Positions 54,547 to 63,486 of a stretch of DNA of 64,000 nucleotides are shown here, piece after piece. The notes under the pieces are model-generated. The model was not told the origin of the DNA, did not search any database, and saw only the letters and a list, made by a program, of their open reading frames with translations. Position 1 is the first letter of the stretch. Every line of letters begins with the position of its first letter. The DNA is taken from positions 82,947 to 146,946 of the forward strand of contig NZ_VJVW01000001.1 in assembly GCF_009735585.1 (NCBI RefSeq), read 5' to 3'. Source of the DNA: Christiangramia aestuarii. GTDB taxonomy: Bacteria > Bacteroidota > Bacteroidia > Flavobacteriales > Flavobacteriaceae. The translations under genes and the position numbers were made by a program.

Positions 54547-55206
54547 ATGAATCAAAATTTAGTTATTTATGGAATCGGTAGATATGCAGAATATGTGGCA
54601 TATGCATTTCAGGAAGATTCACAATTCAATGTATCTGCCTTTTGTATAGAAGACAAACTACATACGTCAGATAAAATAAATGACAAACCTCTGATTAAAT
54701 TTTCAGAACTTACCCAAACATATAACCCGAAGGAATACTCGATCTTCATCGCCGTTGGAAATAATCATATAAGACATAGAATTTATCAACAAGCTCAGAA
54801 ATATGGTTATGAATTTCCTAATTATATCTCTTCTCAATGCCGGAAATGGAACAACTTAAAGGTAGGTTCGAATTCATTTATAGATGAGGGTTGTGTACTT
54901 CAGCCTTTCGTGGAAGTGGGAAATAATTGCATATTATTCACCACAGATATTGGTCATCATTCGAAGATAGAAAATCATAGCTTAATGAGTGGCGCAAAAA
55001 CAGGGGGAAATGTGGTCATTGGGAAATTCAGCTATATTGGTTTGAACGCTTCCATAAAACAAAATATTAGAATTGGCGAAAATTCTATGATCGGTATGAA
55101 TTGTAATATTGAAAAGGACACCGAGATCAATTCAGTTTATACCCACAGGGGGACAATTAAAAGAAATATAGATGCCTCAGTACTTGGAAATCGATTTTTG
55201 AAATAA
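54547..55206 (+). CDS. NeuD-like sugar acetyltransferase
   Basis: A 219-residue protein with an N-terminal Rossmann-like part (LVIYGIGRYAEYVAYAF) and a C-terminal left-handed beta-helix with hexapeptide repeats (VGNNCILFTTDIGHHS, GENSMIGMNCNI). It probably acetylates a sugar precursor or the polymer. It heads a two-gene plus-strand unit: its stop overlaps the start of the GT2 gene (TAATG). It differs clearly from the PglD-like protein at 48459-49070. Confidence 0.8.
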   Translation: MNQNLVIYGIGRYAEYVAYAFQEDSQFNVSAFCIEDKLHTSDKINDKPLIKFSELTQTYNPKEYSIFIAVGNNHIRHRIYQQAQKYGYEFPNYISSQCRKWNNLKVGSNSFIDEGCVLQPFVEVGNNCILFTTDIGHHSKIENHSLMSGAKTGGNVVIGKFSYIGLNASIKQNIRIGENSMIGMNCNIEKDTEINSVYTHRGTIKRNIDASVLGNRFLK

Positions 55207-56159
55207 TGGATTTCGAAGAATTTAAGAAAACATATCAGAAGGTTGAGGTGGAACATTATACCAATTCAGTTCCAGAAAATGTTACTGTAAGCGTTCTGGT
55301 CCAAACCTATAATCATGAGAATTTTCTCAAACAATGCCTGGATTCGATTTTAGATCAGAAAACCAATTTTGATTTTGAAATCTTATTAGGCGAGGACAAC
55401 TCAACAGACTCTACCAGAAATATTTGTATCGAATATGCCAAAAAATATCCTGAAAAGATCAGGCTATTCCTTCATTACGATGAAAATAAAATCAAGGTAA
55501 ATGGTATAATTACCGGCAACTTTAATGCACTCTTTAATTTTTATAATGCAAAAGGACGCTATATTGCATTTTGCGAGGGTGATGATTATTGGACTGATCC
55601 ATATAAATTGCAGAAACAGGCGGGGTTTTTAGAAAAGAACGGAGCTTACTCTTTATGTTTTCATCCGTACAAAGTATTGCAACACGGCAGCATTCCTGAT
55701 CCTGGCCTTATTGAACAACCAACTACAGATATTACTTCTGAGGAGTTACAACAATTAAAACAACATCCCTTACTGTCCACAGTTTGTTTCAGGAACAGCC
55801 TGGCTTCACTTCCTTCCCAGATACCCGAAATAATCAACGTGGATAGCTTTCTTTTAAGTTTACTGGGAGGCAAAGGGGACGCGAAATATATTTCTGAAAT
55901 AAGACCAGGGATCTATCGCAAACATCAGGAAGGCATATGGGCAGGACGTTTTAGAGAAAAAAAATTCTTATCCAAGATCCACACATATACAAAACTTAAG
56001 GAGTTTTATGTTGATCGCAAGATCATCAGCCTAGCCAATAATTTTGAGCAGGAGGTGAGAAACACTTATAAAATGCTTCTTTACTTTTTGATTAGAAAAG
56101 GAGAAATATACAAAGCCACAAAACTAGCTTTTAGAATTTTAAACGGTTCTCTTATCTAA
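55206..56159 (+). CDS. GT2-family glycosyltransferase
   Basis: A 317-residue GT-A enzyme. VSVLVQTYNHENFLKQCLDS begins the nucleotide-binding fold; LLGEDNSTD and FCEGDDYWTDPYKLQKQ are the first and second acidic motifs of the family. It adds a sugar to the repeat unit, donor unknown. Its 3' end overlaps the convergent GT2 gene by 8 bp. Confidence 0.88.
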   Translation: MDFEEFKKTYQKVEVEHYTNSVPENVTVSVLVQTYNHENFLKQCLDSILDQKTNFDFEILLGEDNSTDSTRNICIEYAKKYPEKIRLFLHYDENKIKVNGIITGNFNALFNFYNAKGRYIAFCEGDDYWTDPYKLQKQAGFLEKNGAYSLCFHPYKVLQHGSIPDPGLIEQPTTDITSEELQQLKQHPLLSTVCFRNSLASLPSQIPEIINVDSFLLSLLGGKGDAKYISEIRPGIYRKHQEGIWAGRFREKKFLSKIHTYTKLKEFYVDRKIISLANNFEQEVRNTYKMLLYFLIRKGEIYKATKLAFRILNGSLI

Positions 56160-57000
56160 TCAAAAAGGACAATTTTAGATAACTTACTTTGAGCATAGGC
56201 TTTAAATACATTGGATTTATTTTCCAGGCTTTCTTATAGTATTCATAAGCTATTTCCTTATTTCCTTTTTGTTGGTATAAATAGCCAAATAGATAAATCA
56301 GTCTCCCGTGAGAGAGACTATCTTTTAAATAAAGCTGCCTGTGTTTTCTATAAAGATGTTGATTGGATTGAATTTTAGCCTCGATATCAGCACTTTGTCG
56401 CTTAGCGGATTTGAGAAAATAATCAAGGTAAACCTTGTCCAGAATTTTGGTTTTTAAACCATTAATCTGTGCAATTCGCAAACCTAATTCATAATTTTCA
56501 CCAAATTTCATTTTTGAATCATAACCACCTGCCTTTTGGAATATTTCTTTACGATAGCATATACTTCCTGCTAAAAAGGATGCTGTAATATGGTTATAAA
56601 TTTTTTCGAGTTTCGCGGGTTTCCAAATCTCTACCTCATTATCCCCTTTTAATTTGCGGACCTGCCAGTTTATGAAATCATAGTCAGAATAATTGATTAG
56701 CTTTAAGTGTTTAATCAAATCGGGATACAACTGGTCATCTGAATCTAGAAAAATAAGGTAATTTCCTTTGGCCAAGCTGGCGCCATAATTTCTTGCTGCC
56801 GAAACTCCGGAATGATCCTGAAAATAATACTTCACTCTCCCATCGCCCAAATACTTTTGAACAACCTCGGACGTGCTGTCTAAAGAACCATCATCTACTA
56901 TTATTAACTCCCAATTCCCATCTGACTGTTGCAATACAGATTTTATAGTGCCTGAAAGAGTATGCGACCTGTTATAGGAAGGGATGATAATGGAAATCAA
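56152..57000 (-). CDS. GT2-family glycosyltransferase
   Basis: A 282-residue GT-A enzyme with IIIPSYNRSHTLSGTIKSV, IIVDDGSLDST and FLDSDDQLYPDL. A C-terminal stretch (about 225-270) looks like a TPR-type helix pair (YLFGYLYQQKGNKEIAYEYY). It is the last gene of the second minus-strand sugar operon, 9 bp after the deacetylase gene. Confidence 0.88.
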   Translation of the reverse strand: MISIIIPSYNRSHTLSGTIKSVLQQSDGNWELIIVDDGSLDSTSEVVQKYLGDGRVKYYFQDHSGVSAARNYGASLAKGNYLIFLDSDDQLYPDLIKHLKLINYSDYDFINWQVRKLKGDNEVEIWKPAKLEKIYNHITASFLAGSICYRKEIFQKAGGYDSKMKFGENYELGLRIAQINGLKTKILDKVYLDYFLKSAKRQSADIEAKIQSNQHLYRKHRQLYLKDSLSHGRLIYLFGYLYQQKGNKEIAYEYYKKAWKINPMYLKPMLKVSYLKLSFLIR

Positions 57001-57009
57001 AATATAGTT

Positions 57010-57978
57010 TTAATTATGTAATTTTTCGGTCAGGGAATTCATCGATAAAGACTCAAACCCCCATTTGCTTCTGCAAAACCGAAAATGCCCGAGTATAAGT
57101 TCTAATTCCCTGATACTGGCTTCAGGATGTTTTCCAAAATTGTGAGGATGCCACCATAAATGATAAATCTTATTATTCTTCGCTGCATAGGTCATCTCGC
57201 TTTTTATTCTTTTAATCTTAAGTGTATCCAGCAAGGGCCTTTCTGAAATAGGTCTTAACAATCTGCTTGCGGGTTGTATATTTACCTCTTCAAACGATGC
57301 GATTTCAGGAGGTTTATAAGGTTTATCCTTCCAGCCAAAATAGGCATCTCCGGTTCGAAATAATTTTTGTTTTAAACTATCCTTTTCGGTCTCATTCCAA
57401 TACCAGGCATCAGGATTAGACCTCACATTTCTTATTCCTAAATCATTACAAATTTGGAGGTATCTTTCATTTAATTGATTCCGGGGAAAAACCAGGGACT
57501 CTATTTCTATTCCGAATTTCTGAGCTATTGATTTAGCCATTTCGAGATCTGCACGAAAGTCTTTGTCTTCCTGCCCTTCCTCTCTGCAATAATAATGAGA
57601 ATAGGTATGTGTGGCCAATTCCTGCAGCGGACTTTCAATAATCTGATGGATCAAATCTGGAGCAAAGCATAACTTTTCGGTTTCTTTATTCCTTATGGTT
57701 TCCCCAAATTCGTAAGCCGATAAACTTTTGTTGTTATACTTTGGTATATCTCTGGGAATATTAGCACTCCATTCATCCCAGTTTTCATTAAAAAGCATAC
57801 CAACCGTTGCCCAGGTGGAGGAGATCTGGTATTCATTAAATAACCTAAGGATATGAGTAATAACCTTTCGTGTATTCTGGAAGTATTCGGTTTTTTGTTT
57901 GTAATCAACTTTATCAAACACTCCCCAGAGAAGTTCAAAATCCAGCGAAATTACCAGGGCTCCAAAATTGGTCTTCAT
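57010..57978 (-). CDS. Polysaccharide deacetylase-family protein
   Basis: A 322-residue NodB-like deacetylase. The catalytic-type acidic motif is VISLDFELLWG; TWATVGML and THTYSHYYC supply the metal-binding His pair. It may deacetylate an amino sugar of the polymer or act as a sugar-modifying enzyme. No signal peptide is seen, so it probably works in the cytoplasm on a precursor. 38 bp follow the Wzy-like paralogue. Confidence 0.82.
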   Translation of the reverse strand: MKTNFGALVISLDFELLWGVFDKVDYKQKTEYFQNTRKVITHILRLFNEYQISSTWATVGMLFNENWDEWSANIPRDIPKYNNKSLSAYEFGETIRNKETEKLCFAPDLIHQIIESPLQELATHTYSHYYCREEGQEDKDFRADLEMAKSIAQKFGIEIESLVFPRNQLNERYLQICNDLGIRNVRSNPDAWYWNETEKDSLKQKLFRTGDAYFGWKDKPYKPPEIASFEEVNIQPASRLLRPISERPLLDTLKIKRIKSEMTYAAKNNKIYHLWWHPHNFGKHPEASIRELELILGHFRFCRSKWGFESLSMNSLTEKLHN

Positions 57979-58016
57979 TACCAGCTATTTTTTAATTTTA
58001 GGACTAACTTAATTTG

Positions 58017-59219
58017 TTATTGAAAGTCTGCTTCGCGTACACAGGCTAGACGTTTCCGTCGTAACCTAATTATCCTATCATATTTCTTTTGTGCCAAAAA
58101 ATAATAAATTACAAAGAATAGAAAATACATTACCATAGATTTTTGCCTCATGATTATTCCTAAGTTAGACATTACAAAAGCCATAGCTAGGGAAGCTAGA
58201 AAAAAAGTTGTTAGGCTCATCTTTACACTGATAGGAGATTTCTTCAGAAACTCAATAAAATCTTTCTTTAAAATCTTAAAGAATAAGAGTAAATAAATAA
58301 GATTTTCTACGGATACGATCAAACCAAGTATGCCGGGAGCATCAAAAAATAATGGCCGGAACCAAAATGTGAATAATTTAATGGGTAAGGGATAATTAAC
58401 CATATCTATACCAGAACCTGAACTACTAAGAGAGGAAGCCCTATCTTCAGAAAAATCTTCAAACCCTTCCACTAAATTCTCAGAATCATTTAAACCGGCC
58501 ACACCAAGAATGGTATCCTGAACCAAGATTAAACTCCCTACCATTATCATAAACACTAAAGCTTTTTTCCAAAATGAAATCTTCTCCTTACCGGTAAAAT
58601 ATCCTAAAATAGTTCCTACTGCCACAAATAGAAATACATGAGGTCTTATATAATAAGTTATCAAAGATCCTATCAAAAGAACTCCCCAACGTTTTTTTGG
58701 TTCACCAATCGCATATGCAAACATCATTAGCCCCATAAAAATAGGTGCTCCCTTACCCAATGATGCTGTCCAGAAATGCATATTAGGGAGAAACAAAATC
58801 AAAGTTAGGAGATCAATTCCTTTAAAAACTTTAATCTTTATTGTAATATTTTTTCTGAAGAATAAATAGGCATAAACAAATCCTAAATAACCCATCCAAG
58901 CATATAATACCATCATCATCTCATAATTAAAATTTATGAATTTGATGAAAGGGTATGATAAAAAGTCGATAAATGTAGTACTTGTCCCATAAAAGCTAAA
59001 CCAACTTGAATTAGACAATTTTGGTCGCCAGAAGTACAATTTTGAGTCAGAGTTATTAAAGAGTGCATAAGTATAGTAGACCCCAGCAAAGAAGAAATGA
59101 TAAAAGAAGAGGTAATTCATCCTACTTTTATCGAAGAATTTATGTTTCCTTGCCATTCCACTAAAAAGCATTTGGCTAATTAAAAACAAGATAAATATTA
59201 AAAAAATACCTCCTAACAT
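58017..59219 (-). CDS. Wzy-like polysaccharide polymerase, paralogue 2
   Basis: A 400-residue membrane protein with about ten hydrophobic segments, clearly homologous along its length to 50947-52176. The shared blocks are the GTSTTFIDFLSYPFI loop, the PNMHFWTASLGKG motif and FWFRPLFFDAPGILGLIVS. The two genes are in different operons of the same locus, which suggests either two polymers or a duplication with subdivided roles. Wzy function is inferred from location. Confidence 0.7.
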   Translation of the reverse strand: MLGGIFLIFILFLISQMLFSGMARKHKFFDKSRMNYLFFYHFFFAGVYYTYALFNNSDSKLYFWRPKLSNSSWFSFYGTSTTFIDFLSYPFIKFINFNYEMMMVLYAWMGYLGFVYAYLFFRKNITIKIKVFKGIDLLTLILFLPNMHFWTASLGKGAPIFMGLMMFAYAIGEPKKRWGVLLIGSLITYYIRPHVFLFVAVGTILGYFTGKEKISFWKKALVFMIMVGSLILVQDTILGVAGLNDSENLVEGFEDFSEDRASSLSSSGSGIDMVNYPLPIKLFTFWFRPLFFDAPGILGLIVSVENLIYLLLFFKILKKDFIEFLKKSPISVKMSLTTFFLASLAMAFVMSNLGIIMRQKSMVMYFLFFVIYYFLAQKKYDRIIRLRRKRLACVREADFQ

Positions 59220-59222
59220 CTC

Positions 59223-60164
59223 TTAAAATAATTCTAGATCACCCATGGTATAATTCCATTCTTCTTCATCCAAAAATCGATTATAATTTTTTACAGAACA
59301 ATTAATATTTTTAAAAGTTAGTATCGGACCAAATTTGCCACTTATTTGCATATTAAATAAGTTATCAATGCAACTATAAGAAATGAAATTAGGTTTATAC
59401 ATGGAAGACCATTCTTTAATGACCTTTCTAGCCAATTTCTTACCCTTTTTTGAATTATAAATGCATTCTGAAATTCTCAATTCTAAAAACCTCCCTCGAT
59501 CTTTCAAATAGGAAGCTATGAAAATATCCTCATCATTATATACAAAATATGGCTGAATTTCATTATTCAGATATCTCCACTTCAGATATTTAGAAGATTT
59601 AGGAGTAAATAATTTCTGGTTTTGAATCAACTTGTCATTATAACTCTCTAATAAAGGTTCAAGATTTCTTTCGAGTTCTGTAGATCCGTAATCTGGCTCT
59701 TTACCCATTTTACCTAATAACCGAAACGGTGATTGCGGAACAATATTCGTACAAACTTTTCCCACTTCTTTCCAACCCATCTTTAAATAACCTGGTTTGC
59801 TCTGGGCATTTGGTGTATTGAAGACAAAGTGGTCTCCGTTTATTTTTCCCTCCTCAAGTGCCTTAAAAGTAAGTTTTTTAAAAATTCCTTTTCCTTGATG
59901 CCTTGGATGCGTTGCAGTATCTACTGCTCTAAAGGCACTAAAGCTTCTGGAGCCGTATTGCCATTTCCATCTCATAAATGCACGCACACCAATTATCTCG
60001 CCCTCCTCTTCAGCAACCAGAACTAAACTTTTTCCAAAAGGATTATTCACATGTTTATACTCCCATACCTCCTTTGTCTTTCTTGAAGAAGTCTCTCCAA
60101 GACTAGCTTTCAAAACATTTAATATAGGGACTAGATCATTATCTGTTGCTTCTCTTATTCTCAT
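59223..60164 (-). CDS. GNAT-family acetyltransferase
   Basis: A 313-residue protein with an N-terminal GNAT domain (about 1-150); the acetyl-CoA motif is ATHPRHQGKGIFKKLTFKA. The C-terminal half is not recognised. Its gene overlaps the GT4 gene by 4 bp and is 3 bp from the Wzy-like gene, so it belongs to the same operon. It may acetylate an amino sugar such as a deoxyamino-sugar nucleotide. Confidence 0.75.
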   Translation of the reverse strand: MRIREATDNDLVPILNVLKASLGETSSRKTKEVWEYKHVNNPFGKSLVLVAEEEGEIIGVRAFMRWKWQYGSRSFSAFRAVDTATHPRHQGKGIFKKLTFKALEEGKINGDHFVFNTPNAQSKPGYLKMGWKEVGKVCTNIVPQSPFRLLGKMGKEPDYGSTELERNLEPLLESYNDKLIQNQKLFTPKSSKYLKWRYLNNEIQPYFVYNDEDIFIASYLKDRGRFLELRISECIYNSKKGKKLARKVIKEWSSMYKPNFISYSCIDNLFNMQISGKFGPILTFKNINCSVKNYNRFLDEEEWNYTMGDLELF

Positions 60165-61273
60165 ACAGCTAACTCTGAATATTCTTTCTCTAAATTTTCA
60201 ACCATAGATTTTAAACTGAAGTCTGAAATCACACGATTTCTTGCAGCTCTTTGTAAATCTTTTAGTTCGGCTGGATTTTCAGATAAAAAAATTAATTTTT
60301 CAGATAAAACCTTCCATTGATCTACTTCAACCATCAATCCCTCCTCGCCGTCATTTATCACCTCTTTTATTCCACCGGCATTTGTAGTTACTATCGCACA
60401 CTCCATGCTCATAGCCTCTAAAAGAGCTATTGGTAAGCCCTCAAAAGACGAACTCATCATGAAAATGTCCATGGCATTGTAGTAAGGTTTTGTTTGCTCT
60501 TGAAGTCCTGGCATTATAATCATCTCCTCCAAATTAAAGTTGGTTACTTCTTTTTTAATTTCATCCTCAAGTGGACCTGCACCAACTATTAGACCATATA
60601 CCTTTTTTGAAGTGTTATCAGAAAATGTTTTGAATACCTGGATCCATTCTTTTATTCGCTTTTGGAACCTAAAAACAGAAACAAGTCCAACTACTAAAGC
60701 ATCTTCTGGAATTCCATATTTTTTTCTAATATCTGAATCTTCATAGTTACGTATGAATTTATTTGTATTCACACCGTTAAGAATAGTCTTTACAGGAATC
60801 TGAGGCTTTATATTTTTTATAATCGAATCAGAAACATCCTGTGAAACCCCAACAGCCAGACTTTGAAAATTGAATGACTTTTTATTAAGTATCTTTGTAA
60901 TGGGATGATATCGCTCCTGCATATTGTGTTCGGTATAAATCATCGGTATTTTGGTTCTATTATAAACAATCCGACCAACAAATCCAGCCCAGGGTAAATG
61001 GCAATGAATAACATCTATCTGATTTTCATCACAGTAATCAATAATCTGCGGAAACTTCGAGATTAGCTGAAAATTATTCTTAGCCTGTAAACATCGAACA
61101 TTTCCTCCTTTTTTTTGAATTTCTGAAACCATCTGATCTTTCCAGGGAAGAAAATAGATAAAATGAAAATCAAATTTCTCCTTATCATGTATTGCCAGTG
61201 TTTCGGGCAAAAGCATTTCTGCTCCCCCTCTTCCTAATGATTTTATTATATGCAGGATTTGTATCTTCATCAT
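60161..61273 (-). CDS. GT4-family glycosyltransferase
   Basis: A 370-residue GT-B enzyme with GRGGAEMLLP in the N-terminal domain and the C-terminal SSFEGLPIALLEAMSMECAI motif followed by TTNAGGIKEV. Retaining transferase of unknown donor. It overlaps the fused GT4 gene by 4 bp. Confidence 0.9.
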   Translation of the reverse strand: MMKIQILHIIKSLGRGGAEMLLPETLAIHDKEKFDFHFIYFLPWKDQMVSEIQKKGGNVRCLQAKNNFQLISKFPQIIDYCDENQIDVIHCHLPWAGFVGRIVYNRTKIPMIYTEHNMQERYHPITKILNKKSFNFQSLAVGVSQDVSDSIIKNIKPQIPVKTILNGVNTNKFIRNYEDSDIRKKYGIPEDALVVGLVSVFRFQKRIKEWIQVFKTFSDNTSKKVYGLIVGAGPLEDEIKKEVTNFNLEEMIIMPGLQEQTKPYYNAMDIFMMSSSFEGLPIALLEAMSMECAIVTTNAGGIKEVINDGEEGLMVEVDQWKVLSEKLIFLSENPAELKDLQRAARNRVISDFSLKSMVENLEKEYSELAV

Positions 61274-63486
61274 TTTTTATTTCTCTTTGAAATTGTATCC
61301 CTATAAACCTGCAAGAATTTATCTGCCAAAAATGAATTATTAAACTTAGTGCAAACTAAATTTTTAGCTTCGGAAATTTTTTTTGAATTATTTCCAGAAA
61401 GAGCATTTTTCATGGACTCAACAAAGCATTTTAAATTATTTGGCTCTACCAAAAAACCGGTATTCTCATCAAGTACTTCGGAGATCCCTCCTACGTTGTA
61501 AGCTACAACTATCGTTTTATAATTCATTGCCTCAAGTACAACCCCAGGGAGACCTTCTACCAGACTAGGTAAAACAAGCATATCAGCGTAATAAATATAG
61601 GCCTCAGGTTCAGGGGTTTCACCATATAATTTCACATTATCAGAAATACCAAGTTTAAGAATAGATTTTTCTATTTCTCCTTTAAGTGCTCCTTCTCCAA
61701 TAATGTGCAAAATGGAAGTAGGATGTGACTCAAGAAAAAGTTTATGTATTTCGAGTAAGTGATGATGATTTTTTTCCGGAGTTAGGGAGCCAACATGTAC
61801 GATATTGATGTTACTTTCTTCATAAGGATTTTTAAAATCAATATTCATCTTGTTATCAACGCCATTCGTAATCACATTAGTTTTGGTTGTCGTAAATGGA
61901 AAAAGCTCATTGAGGTCCCTTTTAGATGATTCAGAAACAGAAACCACCTGATCCACTTTTTGAAATAAAAATTTATTCAGTTCCTTAGATAGCTTACCCT
62001 TTACATAATAACTAGTCAAGCTCGCATTCCTAAAAACAATAGGTACTTGCCAGCCAAAGATCTCACGTGACATGATAGAATACTTGAGAGTGTCTGAGGC
62101 ATTGGCCTGTACAACATCGGGCTTAAACTCCCTTATTATATTCGCAATAGTTTTCCAACCAAAATAATCAGCATATCTAAAGGATTGTATTCTTTCTAAA
62201 GATTCTATTTCTTTATGAAATGGCAGTTTCGCTGTACCGTCATAGATACTGCAAACCTTAACTTCATGCCCCTTTTCTTCCAGCTGGGTTGACAATTGAG
62301 CACAAAATATCTCTGCTCCCCGATATTGTTTTTTTTGAATTATCTGCAGAATTTTCAATTTACCTTGTTGATCAGGAGTAATTCCGGCAAGATCAAAGTA
62401 CAGTTTCTCAAATTTCCGAGCATTCTTATTAGGATTGAATTGCTCTACTACCAAATTTCTGGCATTCGTCCCCAAAGTTTTTCTTAAGGTTTCATTCTCG
62501 CAAATTCCAACAATTTTGTTCCTAAATCTGTCCTTATCAAAGTTATCAATGATAAAACCTGTTTGCTTATCAATAAGAACTTCTTTAACACCACCTACAT
62601 TTGAAGCCACGGTTGGCTTCTCCTGGACCGCCGCCTCTAAGATTACTCCAGGAACACCTTCTACCAGGCTTGATAAAACAATACAATCAGAAGCAGAGAG
62701 TAATTCCGGAATATTTTTCCTGAATCCTAATAAAAAAACGCTTTCTTCGAGTCCGTTATTTTTGATCTTTTGATCGATATCTCCATAAGTGACACCATCT
62801 CCTACGCAAACTAATTTTATTTCCGGATGTGAACTTTTTAACTCCTGAAATATTTCGAGAAGAAATGTATGATTCTTCTCGGGGCTGAAATTCCCTACGT
62901 GCATCACTATTTTTGATTCTCCGCCAAGTCCAAGTTCCTTTCTTAACTCCCAACCAAAATCTTCGCCATTTAGTTTCTCATTTGGAATTCCCCTTCGTAT
63001 TACCGAGGTCTGCTCTTTAGGATAGCCTAAGGTGTCTATAAGATCGTGAATGGATTCAGATCCAACAGAAGTAACGTGATCAACTCTAGAGAATATTTTC
63101 TTGTACAAGGATAATTTAAGATCAGAACCGAGCCATTCGCTAATGGTACTAATATTTCTATAAACTATTGGTCTTTTTTTTAGGTAGAAGTTTGCGATAA
63201 CCATATATTTCAAGGTATCGCTCCCATTACATTGTATTACATCTGGGTTTGTATCTTTTACAAGCTTGACCATCGTTTTAATCAGCGATATGGAGATCGC
63301 GCTGCTTTTTCCCTCAGAAAGATCAAGATTTTGGGCACCTTCCACTGTTAAAATATTACAATCATTCTTATAAAGACCGGCGAAAATTATTGAATGACCA
63401 AAATTGATAAGTTCTTTGCTGAGATTTGCGGCAAAGACCTCTGCTCCTCGATATTGCCGTTTAGTGACTAATTGAAGGATTTTCAT
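61270..63486 (-). CDS. Tandem two-domain GT4 glycosyltransferase fusion
   Basis: A 738-residue protein made of two homologous GT-B halves. The first begins MKILQLVTKRQYRGAEVFAA; the second begins LKILQIIQKKQYRGAEIFCA at residue 377. Each half carries its own nucleotide-sugar motifs (HVGNFSPEKN and HVGSLTPEKN; SSLVEGVPGVILEA and PSLVEGLPGVVLEA). The TTG codon of residue 377 sits exactly where the start Met of the first half would be, suggesting fusion of a duplicated gene. It could add two sugars in succession or act as a pseudo-dimer. It is preceded closely by a further GT4 gene. Confidence 0.92.
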   Translation of the reverse strand: MKILQLVTKRQYRGAEVFAANLSKELINFGHSIIFAGLYKNDCNILTVEGAQNLDLSEGKSSAISISLIKTMVKLVKDTNPDVIQCNGSDTLKYMVIANFYLKKRPIVYRNISTISEWLGSDLKLSLYKKIFSRVDHVTSVGSESIHDLIDTLGYPKEQTSVIRRGIPNEKLNGEDFGWELRKELGLGGESKIVMHVGNFSPEKNHTFLLEIFQELKSSHPEIKLVCVGDGVTYGDIDQKIKNNGLEESVFLLGFRKNIPELLSASDCIVLSSLVEGVPGVILEAAVQEKPTVASNVGGVKEVLIDKQTGFIIDNFDKDRFRNKIVGICENETLRKTLGTNARNLVVEQFNPNKNARKFEKLYFDLAGITPDQQGKLKILQIIQKKQYRGAEIFCAQLSTQLEEKGHEVKVCSIYDGTAKLPFHKEIESLERIQSFRYADYFGWKTIANIIREFKPDVVQANASDTLKYSIMSREIFGWQVPIVFRNASLTSYYVKGKLSKELNKFLFQKVDQVVSVSESSKRDLNELFPFTTTKTNVITNGVDNKMNIDFKNPYEESNINIVHVGSLTPEKNHHHLLEIHKLFLESHPTSILHIIGEGALKGEIEKSILKLGISDNVKLYGETPEPEAYIYYADMLVLPSLVEGLPGVVLEAMNYKTIVVAYNVGGISEVLDENTGFLVEPNNLKCFVESMKNALSGNNSKKISEAKNLVCTKFNNSFLADKFLQVYRDTISKRNKK

